This document shows, in pieces, positions 1-12,200 of a DNA stretch of 64,000 bases. Below the pieces are notes generated by a model. It was not told where the DNA came from. It was given only the letters and a program-made list of their open reading frames with translations, and did not search any database. Numbering within the stretch: the stretch's first letter is position 1; the number at the start of each line of letters is the position of its first letter. The stretch comes from Nematostella vectensis (Eukaryota > Cnidaria > Anthozoa > Actiniaria > Edwardsiidae). The stretch covers positions 1,624,699 through 1,688,698 of the forward strand of contig NC_064041.1 in assembly GCF_932526225.1 (NCBI RefSeq), written 5' to 3'. A program made the position numbers and the translations under genes.

Positions 1-40
1 AAAAGCCGAACTCTTGCGAGTTTGCCAAGAGTCAGAAAAG
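1..40. repeat. Fragment of a dispersed repeat family
   Basis: The first bases share a core of the form GCCG-AA-C-TTGCGAGTTTGCCA with 8262-8312 and, more loosely, with 37498-37560. In the two longer copies the core is followed by ACCCAAAA-GTCAC-TGA. The copy here is cut by the window edge. It is probably a short nonautonomous element; its termini are not visible. Confidence 0.4.
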
Positions 41-266
41 TAACCAAAAGTCCTATGGTTGACACTGCAGTACTTATGGGAATTGACCGTGCTCTCCGAC
101 CTGTGGAAGGCTCGCGTTCACGAACAAATGACATCAGAGAAAACGGCCCATTACTGCCATTATTACTGCCTATGTCAGAGAGTGCAAATAAACAAACTTT
201 GTTCCTTGTTAAAACTTGCACGATATTTAACTAACTGGTGGAGAAGTTAGTAATGTGTGGACTCAC

Positions 267-3200
267 TAGAATACTTCTGCGTAGGCCATGAGCTGTGGTC
301 TCAAGTAGTCCACTTCGGAGACATTACCCTAAAAACGAAAATCAACAGCTCAACTCATTCCATTCCAAAATCACAAAGCTTACAAAGCTGACCCACGAAG
401 GGGTAAACGGGAAAATATAGCAGTGACAAGCCTGCCGTGCGTAGAGACTAGGACGAGACAACACCTTACCATGAGGCCCAACATGTTCCGCAGGAGATCT
501 CGGTGGTGACCCAATCTCTGGGAAAAAAATAAATAAAAACGCGCTTGTTTGAGACAAAAGCGCTGAACACATCATTATTATAGTACATCATCATTATTAG
601 TATAATTATCATCATTATATTATAATGATAATGACATCATGAGCGCGGAGAGGGGGGGGGGAGATCAGTGTTTCTTTGACGTTCGGGTTTATAAATAATA
701 TTTTACATCAACAAAAGCAGCAGTCTGGCTAGCGTAATAATCTAAATATCTTAATAGTCTGCGTTTTTTTTTATGTGGCAACGGTAATGAAATAACTGTC
801 TCACCCGTTTGCATTCCATAAAAAGCGGCATCCCTCCATTTTCCATGAACAGCGCACAATTTTCCGGCGTCTCATCTGTGAACAAGATATGAAGACGAAG
901 GCTATCAATTAAAGGGGTAATGTGATGGGTTTTCTGTGGGCCACGGTTTATTCAACAATCCACCATTAGAGGAGATGAAAGCTATCAATTAAAGGGGTAA
1001 TGTCATGGGTTTTCTGTGGGCCACGGTTTATTCAACAATTCACTATTAGAGGAGACGGGAGCTATCAATTAAAGGGGTAGTGTCTTGAGTTTTCTGTGGG
1101 CCAGAAAACTCATGACGCTCTTCCTTTGCAAGGCGATTATTGGAATGATGACAATTATCAAGAGCTTAATAAACAAGGAATAGAAAGAAATTTTTAACAG
1201 CCGTGTTTGTCTAAAACTCGCTAAAAATTTACGTCCAGTAAATGTGTAAATTATCTTACTTTGTAGACTGCTTCTTTCGGTTAAACACATGCCAAGGTTG
1301 AATTATTTCAAGCAGAGACCTGGTTATATTGTACAGGTAAGATTAAAGTATTTATGTTGCTTTTGAGGGTAAAATAGGGTAAGATCTATTTTTGTTTTGA
1401 AGAGCTCGCGTTTTCAAGCGAAATTGATTTATTGCTTGGGCAGAAAATGCCAGCTATCGGATGTGGTTCAAAACGATGCGCTAAAAAGTTTACCTATCGG
1501 GCTACACGACAAGAAGATGAAGAAAAAAATCTACCGTGTTTTTTATGGATTAAGAAGCCTCAGTTTCTATTCCATAATACACTAATAGCTTGAAATGTAC
1601 AAATGATCTTTAGAATATTTTAGTCTCTTTCAAAGCTTCCATATCTTAGCGACATGCTCTACCAAAATTAGAGAGATCGGAGGTCGTCTTGGGATAAAAA
1701 AGCTTCGTCAAAAAAAATGTCCGCGATCCACCTTAACTACACTAGGTACTACAAAACAGAACGAAGACAAAGGGTTTTTATTTGGCGATTCCAAAACCAA
1801 ACTCTGAAGGGCTTTAATGCAGAGTGGCACACGTATTATTGTAAACTAATTGGAACAGTCCGTATCTACGCACTGACGACGGGTATGGTCAGTCACGTGT
1901 GAAGCGCATTTGATCATGTCTCGCGATGGTAGTTTTTGCCATTCAAATACTAAACATTGATAAACAAAGATCGTTGGTGGCGACAGGTTAAATGGTTTGG
2001 GAATCGTTTATAGCGATGGTTAAATTGTTTGGAGACCGTTCCATAGCGATGGTTAAATTGTTTGGAGACCGTTCATAGCGATGGTTAAATGGTTTGGAGA
2101 CCGTTTATAGCGATGGTTAAATGGTTTGGAGACCGTTTATAGCGATGGTTAATTAAATTGTTTAGAGACCGTTCATAGCGATGGTTAAATGGTTTGGAGA
2201 TTGTTCATAGCGATGGTTAAATAGTTTGGAGACCGTTCATAGCGACGGTTAAATTGTTTCGAGACCGTTCATAGCGATGGTTAAATGGTTTGAAGATCGT
2301 TTATAGCGATGGTTAATTAAATAGTTTGGAGACCGTTCATAAGATGCTTAAATTGTTTGGAGACCGTTCATAGCGGTGGTTAAATTGTTTGGAGACCGTT
2401 CATAGCGATGGTTAAATGGTTTGGAGACCGTTTATAGCGATGGTTAAATGGTTTGGAGACCGTTCATAGCGACGGTTAAATTGTTTCGAGACCGTTCATA
2501 GCGATGGTTAAATGGTTTGAAGATCGTTTATAGCGATGGTTAATTAAATAGTTTGGAGACCGTTCATAAGATGCTTAAATTGTTTGGAGACCGTTCATAG
2601 CGGTGGTTAAATTGTTTGGAGACCGTTCATAGCGATGGTTAAATGGTTTGGAGACCGTTTATAGCGATGGTTAAATGGTTTGGAGACCGTTTATAGCGAT
2701 GGTTAAATTGTTTCGAGACCGTTTATAGCGATGGTTAATTAAATTGTTTAGAGACCGTTCATAGGATGGTTAAATTGTTTGGAGACCGTTTATAGCGGTG
2801 GTTAAATTGTTTCGAGACCGTTCATAGCGATGGTTAAATGGTTTGGAGATCGTTTATAGAGATGGTTAATTAAATAGTTTGAAGACCGTTCATAGGATGG
2901 TTAAATTGTTTGGAGACCGTTCATAGCGGTGGTTAAATGGTTTGGAGACCGTTTATAGCGATGGTTAATAAAATAGTTTGAAGACCGTTCATAGGATGGT
3001 TAAATAGTTTGGAGACCGTTCATAGCGGTGGTTAAATGGTTTGGAGACCGTTTATAGCTATGGTTAAATTGTTTGGAGACCGTTCATAGCGATGGTTAAA
3101 TTGTTTGGAGACCGTTCATAGGATGGTTAAATAGTTTGAAGACCGTTCATAGCGGTGGTTAAATTGTTTGGAGACCGTTCACAGCGATGGTTAATTAAAT

Positions 3201-6200
3201 AGTTTGAAGACCGTTCATAGCGGTGGTTAAATTGTTTGGAGACCGTTCATAGCGATGGTTAAATGGTTTGGAAAACATGTTTTCACTCACCAGTGACATT
3301 CCAAAGAGCACTCCAGCAACATTCAAGAACACCGCCAACCTCCTGCATCCAACATTAACATGAAAAGTAACAAACAAATCAAGAAATAATAAGGGAAGCC
3401 TCGGTGGCGCAGTTGGCAGAGCGTCGCTCTGTAGTGACTCTGACTCTCACCACTGGGTTCCGGGTTCGATTCCCGGTTCCGACGTCGCGTTCCTTAGCGG
3501 TGATCCGTGGTAAGACATGAGTTGTATGGCGGCTTCCCATGCCTTCAACTCGACCACGTCTGAAACTGCGCTATCTCAATTCAGTTTCCAGCTGCAACGA
3601 GTGTGAAAATAGCTTCCCCTATTTTTATTTCTTTATTTATTAGAAATCATGTTATGTGAATACCCTTCTCTCCGCTACCCCTAAACAGTTATAACAATAC
3701 AAGACTTTAGCTGTCGTTGATGTTATCTGAGGTTAGCAGATGTTTTTGCATGCGTTTGCATGTTTACTCACCGGTCTCTCAGAGTCTAGCTTTTGTCTCA
3801 TGACTTGTAAAACCATCTGATAAAAAAGCATGTAAGTTCAAAGTACAAGGTGAGAAAAAAAAAACAAAGAGGGAGAACTATTGGTATGTTTTTAAATAGG
3901 TAGCCCTTGGCTTATACGGCCAAGTGCAGACTCGGGTTCTATGGTTACATGGGTGTGTGATACCACCCTAGGGTGCCCCCCTCTGGGCTAATTTCTGCAG
4001 ACTCTTATCCTTACCGTACTTCCGAGATATCAGAATTGTGATTTTTCCACACTCCTCCCCCTGACCTTCCTTCTGGTCGCTATATACGCCACATCCCTCC
4101 CCCTTACCTTTCTTCTGGTCGCTATATACGCCACACCCCTCCCCCTAACCTTCCTTCTGGTCACTATAAAAGGCACACCCCTCCCCCTGACCTTACTTCT
4201 GGTCGCTACAGACTCCACTTCCCCCCTGGCCTCCTTTCTGGTCACTAGAGACTCCACACCCCTCCCCCCTGGCCTCCTTTCTGGTCACTAGAGACTCCAC
4301 ACCCCTCCCCCCTGACTTCCATTCTGGGGCCGGATCCTGAAAAGCCGATTAGCGCTAACCTAGGGTTAAATTTGCCCTAACCCACGATTTAATTTTTACC
4401 CCCGGATTAGTTCTGTTCCCGAAAAGCTGGTAAGCGCTAACTCTGGGTTAGTTTGGAGGTAAAATCTAACCCTGCTCGCGAGATGGGTTAACTCGCTAAC
4501 CTACGGTTTAGTTGGCGTAACACAGGCCTCCCGAATTTGGTAGCAGAACTAAAATTTCATAAAATGAAATTGCCGACAAAAAAGATGTTACACAAAACAA
4601 TATAGGGATAAAATATCCTAACATTTCGCTTTGTTATGCGACCTTCGTTGCGATGCTGAATCGAAAACAAAAAGTTACTGTTAAGTTACAGTTATACAAA
4701 TTTATACTTGAGATGAATCTGTCTCGCTAGTGTCAAGCATCAACTTGAATCCTGCAAATGACATGTTTGGCAATGAAATAAGGGTAATTACAGGCGATGT
4801 AGAGGTGTTTTGGAGCTTCTTTGCGAAAATAAAACCACCAAAGGTAAATTTTAGTTGCTCTCTCCTGATCTACTGGGTATCCTGTGTGAATTTTACTTGT
4901 CAAACTAGTTTTTCACTCGCTTTATTCAGGGTGAGTAAATCGGGGGATTACTTGGCTTTCGGGAACGGTGAGTTATCCGTAGGTTAGCCTAAGATTAGCG
5001 AATTTTAACCCGGGATTGGCGCTGATCTAAGGTTACGTTAATCAGCCTTTCAGGAACCGGCCCCAGGTCACTACAGAAGGACCTTTATTATGGTTGCCAC
5101 AGGCCCCAAAGACCTTCATCCCAGACTCTACGGTCTCTCAACCTTACCTTGACGCCTTCCAAATCTCTCCCAACTGTGACTTTCTGGTCATCATGAACCT
5201 GTGCCCACAAACAGTATGTTATTGGTATTCACGCAAGGTTACAAAAGTGGAACCCAGATAACTCGACCTAAATCTAAGTTCCCTATAGACTGATATTTAG
5301 TCATCTCTGCTCGGATAACGCGAAATCACGGCTAACTTGGACTGACTTCCAGTTTCCTAGAGACTAATTTTCGGCCATTTCACATTTGAGATTACAAAAT
5401 TGACAATATCCCATCACATGTTGCCTGTTTAAGGCTCAATATTGTTCGGGAGAGTATGATCATAAATACACTTGTGCTTACCTGGCATGGTTCCTTACCT
5501 GGCATGGTTCTATACCTGGCATGGTTGCTTACCTGGCATGGTTCCTTATCTGGTATGGTTCCTTACCTGGCATGGTTCCTTATCTGGTATGGTTGCTTAC
5601 CTGACATGGTTGCTTACCTGGCATGGTTCCTTACCTGGTATGGTTCCTTACCTGGCATGGTTGCTTACCTGGCATGGTTGCTTACCTGACATGGTTGCTT
5701 ACCTAGCATGGTTCCTTATCTGGCATGGTTCCTTACCTGGCATACTAGAAGGTTACAGAGACCAATAGCGATCCTCTGGATAAAGTCCGTCCTATGCAGT
5801 GTGGCAGACTTTAGTAGAACCCGCGACACAATGGTTCCTTGCCTGGCATGGTTGCTTACCTGGCATGGTTGCTTACCTGGCATGGTTCCTTATCTGGCAT
5901 GGTTCTATACCTGGCATGGTTCTATACCTGGCATGGTTCCTTACCTGGCATGGTTGCTTACCTGGCATGGTTCCTTATCTGGTATGGTTCCTTACCTGGC
6001 ATGGTTGCTTACCTGGCATGGTTGCTTACCTGACATGGTTCCTAACTTGGCACGGTTCCTTACCTAGTATGGTTGCTTACCTGACATGGTTCCTAACTTG
6101 GCACGGTTCCTTACCTGGCATGGTTGCTTACCTGGCATGGTTGCTTACCTGGCATGGTTGCTTAACTGGCATGGTTCCTTACCTGGCATGGTTCCTTACC

Positions 6201-9200
6201 TGGCATACTAGAAGGTTACAGAGACCAATAGCGATCCTCTGGATAAAGTCCGTCCTATGCAGTGTGGCAGACTTTAGTAGAACCCGCGACACAATGGTTC
6301 CTTACCTGGCATGGTTGCTTACCTGGCATGGTTGCTTACCTGGCATGGTTCCTTATCTGGCATGGTTCCTTACCTGGCATGGTTGATTACCTGGCATGGT
6401 TGCTTACCTGACATGGTTCCTAACTTGGCACGGTTCCTTACCTAGTATGGTTGCTTACCTGGCATGGTTGCTTACCTAGCATAGTTCCTTATCTGGCATG
6501 GTTCCTTACCTGGCATGGTTCCTTACCTGGCATGGTTCCTTACCTGGCATGGTTCCTTACCTGGCATACTAGAAGGTTACAGAGACCAATAGCGATCCTC
6601 TGGATAAAGTCCGTCCTATGCAGTGTGGCAGACTTTAGTAGAACCCGCGCAACTCTTTTGTACTCGAATTCCTATCACGCACAAAAAGAAGGTGTTTATA
6701 AATACAGGAATACAGCAAGGGCACACGCCCAGATTGGGCTAGTAAAGAAAATCAACTACTTTGCAACGCATCATATGATTATTTCAAGTAATAACTCCTT
6801 TACAAAACAAACGATGGAACGTGTTACAGTACATAAGAAAGTAGTTAATGTTTGGCCACTGAACCTAGATAAAATGATGGCCAATATTACAATTATTTTG
6901 ACGTAACGGTTCCCAACAACATGAAAGCATCTAAATTTGTACTAATTTTACGTGAAAAAAAAAACACATTTGGGGCCGTTCATTCTTTGTAAGAAGTTGA
7001 TACATCAAGGCACGCTGTTGGAGTATGTTGTGGTGGGAGTATGCTCCCTGCAGTTGGAGTATGTTGTGGTGGGAGTATGCTCACTGCAGTTGGAGTATGT
7101 TGTGGTGGGAGTATGCTCCCTGCAGTTGGAGTATGTTGTGTTGGGAGTATGCTCCCTGCAGTTGGAGTATGTTGTGGTGGGAGTATGCTCCCTGCAGTTG
7201 GAGTATGTTGTGTTGGGAGTATGCTCCCTGCAGTTGGAGTATGTTGTGGTGGGAGTATGCTCCCTGCAGTTGGAGTATGTTGTGGTGGGAGTATGCTCCC
7301 TGCAGTTGGAGTATGTTGTGGTGGGAGTATGCTCCCTGCAGTTGGAGTATGTTGTGGTGGGAGTATGCTCCCTGCAGTTGGAGTATGTTGTGGTGGGAGT
7401 ATGCTCCCTGCAGTTGGAGTATGTTGTGGTGGGAGTATGCTCCCTGCAGTTGGAGTATGTTGTGGTGGGAGTATGCTCCCTGCAGTTGGAGTATGTTGTG
7501 GTGGGAGTATGCTCCCTGCAGTTGGAGTATGTTGTGGTGGGAGTATGCTCCCTGCTGTTGGAGTATGTTGTGGTGGGAGTATGCTCCCTGCAGTTGGAGT
7601 ATGTTGTGGTGGGAGTATGCTCCCTGCAGTTGGAGTATGTTGTGTTGGGAGTATGCTCCCTGCAGTTGGAGTATGTTGTGGTGGGAGTATGCTCCCTGCA
7701 GTTGGAGTATGTTGTGTTGGGAGTATGCTCCCTGCAGTTGGAGTATGTTGTGGTGGGAGTATGCTCCCTGCAGTTGCAGTTCATTCTCCCCAATCCTGCA
7801 TTCACCAACAATTCCAGCTAAAGAAACCCCCAAGAGTACCGTAGTAAAAAATATTATCCCCATGGTCATGACATTGAAAAAATGACACGTTGACACGTTG
7901 AGAGCGGGCTAAACGAAAATGGAGAAAAAAACAGCAGATACACAAAATTCAACTTACAACTTCCACAGGTATCCTGAAGTTACAAAGTGTAAGGCAGCAG
8001 TTCTTTTGAAGCTAATAACAAAAACCATCACAGTAGTTAAAAAAAACGAATGTCAAAGGAAGGCACTGCTCGCGTTTGCAATACACCAACAGGCTATTTG
8101 CATTATTTTTAAATTCCAACTCAATAATCATAGAAATGGCCGCGGCCGTCACGCCAGAGAGCGATGAAAATAAAAGTTTTTCAACAAAAATGAGCCCTTT
8201 CTAACAAAGATACTTTCTGGCTTATTTGTAAAGCGCCCTCGCTTGTTGTTGTTGTTGTTTGCCGCCAAAAGCCGCAACGCTTGCGAGTTTGCCACCCAAA
8301 AGGTCACATGACTTCTAAGGACAAGGTCGCCCATTTAGTGATTCTTCAAAGACTCTACACTACCATAAAGCAATCCAATACATGCATTGTTGCGCCATTT
8401 ACTACCTGACTGTAAACAACAACAAGAGTATTGATTATTTGATTGGTCAAGGCGGTTTGATTGACACGGGTGTACACACCTGCTCCTCTGCGATGTGGTT
8501 TTCCATGGAATCCAGAGTGACAGTGACGATCTGACGGCGCTGCTCGGCCGTCACTCCTGTCGGCTGCTCATCATTCTCAGAGTGATCGTCTCTAGAGAGA
8601 TGGTACAGTGACGCACTGCAATAAAATAGTTGTACCTCTATAAAGCGACCACCCTCAGGATAGTTGTACCTCTATAAAGCAATCACCCTCAATAGTTGTA
8701 CCTCTATAAAGCGACCACCCTCAGGATAGTTGTACCTCTATAAAGCGACCACCCTCAGGAAAGAGACAAGTGATGTATACAGTGGCACCTCTATTAAGCG
8801 GCCACCCTAGAAATACAGGCACACCTGACAGTGCTGAATAACGTATGCGCATGCGTGTGTTCTGGCGAAAACAAACAAAAACTCAGTGTTGACTCATTCG
8901 AGTAAAGGTCCAAAAGGATGACTTCAGTCGTTGTTTTGACTAACTGTACAGCATTAAAACCATACTGTACAAAAAATGACAGGTTTGTTTGATAATGGGG
9001 GAGTCATAAAGAAAATTATAGCCTTAGGTTTGGTCTAATTTTTGTAGCATTCACCAAAATGTGACAGTTCGCCGGTAAAACGCCGCCAAACAAAAAGGCT
9101 GGTTTAACCGCGCGGTACTGGAACCAGTCTTGCGTTTTTCAGCACTGGTGGCACACCTCAATTCTCTGATAATCTTTTGTACTGTATATCTAATGTTATT

Positions 9201-12200
9201 GTATATTTTCATGTCTCACCTTCCAGCAATTTGGATCTTGTGATCCGTCATGTTGCTTGTCATTGCATTCAACACAAGCTATAACAAAAACAACATGAGA
9301 ATCAGTTCGCCCTACAGTAGGACCAAGGAGCATGTGGCTTGTCATTGCATTTAGCAGAAGCTAGAACAAAAGCATGAGAGTCAGGCTAGGTGCAAGGAGC
9401 TCAAACAGTCCTACTCAACCCGAAATTAAGTGTCCTATGTTGAAGAATTTCTAAGAAATCACCCATCTGAACCTGTGGGACCCGAACTGGTTCAAAAAGG
9501 CCCAGGAAGCTATTATTCTCTGATTCAGCTTCCAGGGACACAGAGAACCTTCAGCAGTATCTGCACACCTCAGGGATCAAGGTCAGACCACAGGGTGTGG
9601 AGAGAGATTGTGCAGGCCACCTCACCAGAGGCGAAAGGATGATGATGATAGTTGATGAAATCTATGCAATGTGAAACCACAGCACTCACATTACAAACTT
9701 ACTTGGTCTTTATCTGGTTGCCAACAGCATTTACATTATAAACTTACTTGGTGTCTACATTATCTGGTCGCTCTCAGGACTTACATTACAAACTTTCTTG
9801 ATTTCTACCTGGTTGCCAACAGCGCTTACATTACAAACTTCCTTGGTCTCTATCCGGTTGTGATTACTCCGGACCAAATTGAAGAGCTCTCTCATGGCAC
9901 TGATAAGAAAGGTGGGTCTGTTGAGGTAGTGTCTGAGGGATGCTATAATCTGGTCCTCTCCGGACTCCCCTGTCACCTACAAGACAGATGAAAAGGGATC
10001 AACTGAAAGGATCACTGAAGATCAGCTGTACTGTATGGAGGACTGGGTCAAGGGAACTACAGGTCAGTGTGCATATAGCTGATAAGGATCAACTGAAAGG
10101 AGCACTGAGCTGAGGATCAGCTGTACTGTATGGAGGACTGGGTCAAGGGAACTACAGATCAGTGTGCATATAGCTGATAAGGATCAACTGAAAGGATCAC
10201 TGAAGATCAGCTGTACTGTATGGAGGACTGGGTCAAGGGAACTACAGATCAGTGTGCATATAGCTGATAAGGACCAACTGAAAGGAGCGCTGAGGATCAG
10301 CTGTACTCTATGGAGGACTGGGTCAAGGGAACTACAGATCAGTGTGCATATACAGTACCGCTCTCGAACATGTGGACATATGTTCGCGAAATTGTTCGCG
10401 AAATTCGCGAACAGCTGATGTTCGCGAACACAGTGTTCGCAAACAGACCGGGACAAACCGATTGACAAACGGGAACTCGTACCGTGTAACCGAAGACTTA
10501 CAGTACTGATACTGACTTAAAATACATACAGGAGTTCTGCAAGCGATTCAAATAAATTGTTCGTGTAAAAGTCAGCTGAGAGCTATGGTTATCGTTAAAA
10601 TCAGAAACAACAAATTCAGTTATAGTCTGATATGCCTTCAGTTCAATTATTTGTAGACGATCAAGACAAGACACTTTCAAGTTTGAGAAATAAAGACGAT
10701 AAAGATGGCGGATGAAAGCCAAAGCATGAGAAGGATTCGATCGTGGATTTACGAGGGTAGACACAGGCAAAAAAGTTAGTTAGTTTATTCTGAAAAGCTT
10801 GCCTCGAAGAGGGAAGGAATGTCGATCGCTTGATATTCTTCGAAGATTGTCGAATGTGACAACTGCTAGCGAATACTTTTGAACAGCGGGAAGCCATTTA
10901 TTTAACAAATAGTGGTATTACACACGGGATAATAAATTTGGGGAAGGAATGCCGATCGCTTGATATCCTTCGAAGATTTTCGAATGTGTGAAAACTGCTA
11001 GCGAAGAATTTTGAAATTCTATTTGACAAATACTTGTAATAAACACGGGAGAAGGAATGCCGATCGCTTGATATCCTTCGAAGATTTTCGAATGTGTGAA
11101 AACTGCTAGCGAAGAATTTTGAAATTCTATTTGACAAATACTTATAATAAACACGGGAGAAGGAATGCCGATCGCTTGATATCCTTCGAACATTTTCGAA
11201 TGTGTGAAAACTGCTAGCGAAGAATTTTGAAATTCTATTTGACAAATACTTGTAATAAACACGGGAGAAGGAAGGCCGATCGCTTGATATCCTTCGAAGA
11301 TTTTCGAATGTGTGAAAACTGCTAGCGAAGAATTTTGAACATCGGAAAGCCATCTCTTTAACAAAGACTTGTATTAGACACGGGAGAATAAGTTTGAGGT
11401 GGGAATGCCGATCGCTTGATATTCTACAAAACCCGAAAAGAAGACATTTATAGTAGAGCATGTTGTCGCTGACTCATGTATTCGAACACAAACGACTACT
11501 ACTCACAGTTTTCACACATTCGAAAATCTTCGAAGAATATCAAGCGATCGGCATTCCTTCCTCAAACTAATTCTCCCGTGTCTAATACAAGTTTTTGTCA
11601 AATAAATGGCTTCCCAGTGTTCAAAAGGATTGGCTAGCAGTTTTCACACAATCGAAAATCTTCGAATAATATCAAGCGATCGGCATTCCCTCCTCAAACT
11701 AATTCTCCCGTGTTTAGTACAAGTCTTTGCTTTGTCAAATAATGGCTTCCCGCTTTCAAAAGTCTTCCCTAGCAGTTTTCACACATTCGAAAATCTTCGA
11801 AGAATATCAAGCGATCGGCATTCCTTTCTCAAACTAATTCTCATGTGTTTATTACATGTCTTTGTCAAATAAATGGCTTCACGCTGTTATTAAGTCTTCG
11901 CTAGCAGTTTTCACACATTTAGAAAATCTTCGAATAATATCAAGCGATCGATCGGCGTTCCTTCCTCAAACTAATTCTCCTGTGTTTATTGCATGTCTTT
12001 GTCAAATAATGGCTTCCCGCTGTTATTAAGTCTACGCTAGCAGTTTTCACACATTTCGAAAATCTTCGAAGAAAATCAAGCGATCGGCATTCCCTCCTCA
12101 AACTAATTCTCCCGTGTTTAGTACAAGTCTTTGCTTTGTCAAATAAATGGCTTCCCGCTTTTCAAAGTTTTCGCTAGCAGTTAACACACATTCGACAATC

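Larger units (their letters stand above)
5470..6560. repeat. 17-bp minisatellite made of 5' splice sites, ZER1 intron 8
   Basis: Roughly 50 copies of a 17-bp unit which, on the gene's strand, read CATGCCAGGTAAGGAAC with variants. The real donor of exon 8 reads TATGCCAG then GTAAGGAACC, so the array continues the exon-intron junction. Two truncated copies of exon 8 (5737-5825, 6200-6288) are embedded. Because 17 is not a multiple of three, the unit happens to leave long open frames on the plus strand; these are not considered coding. Confidence 0.95.

Noticed and set aside
3399-3487. Functional tRNA gene
   Set aside because: A and B boxes are good but the acceptor stem pairs poorly and the unit continues into a SINE-like body.
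4030-4257. Arg/Lys-rich minus-strand frame with RRKVRGRGV units
   Set aside because: It is the 42-bp minisatellite read in frame (14 codons per unit).
5472-6386. Overlapping plus-strand open frames of 77-195 codons (Tyr/Leu/Ala/Trp-rich)
   Set aside because: They are translations of the 17-bp donor minisatellite in several frames and lie antisense inside a ZER1 intron.
7005-7896. Five long open frames on both strands (267-289 codons)
   Set aside because: A 36-bp repeat without stops stays open in many frames; the array is intronic. Only the leader-bearing minus-strand frame is kept, as a weak finding.
9430-9642. Plus-strand 70-codon frame that looks protein-like
   Set aside because: It is antisense within ZER1 intron 4, with no convincing splice sites and no recognised motif.
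10898-11872. Frames of 88-187 codons with FASSFHTFENLRRISSDRHSF units
   Set aside because: Translations of the 108-bp foldback arms, seen on opposite strands in the two arms.
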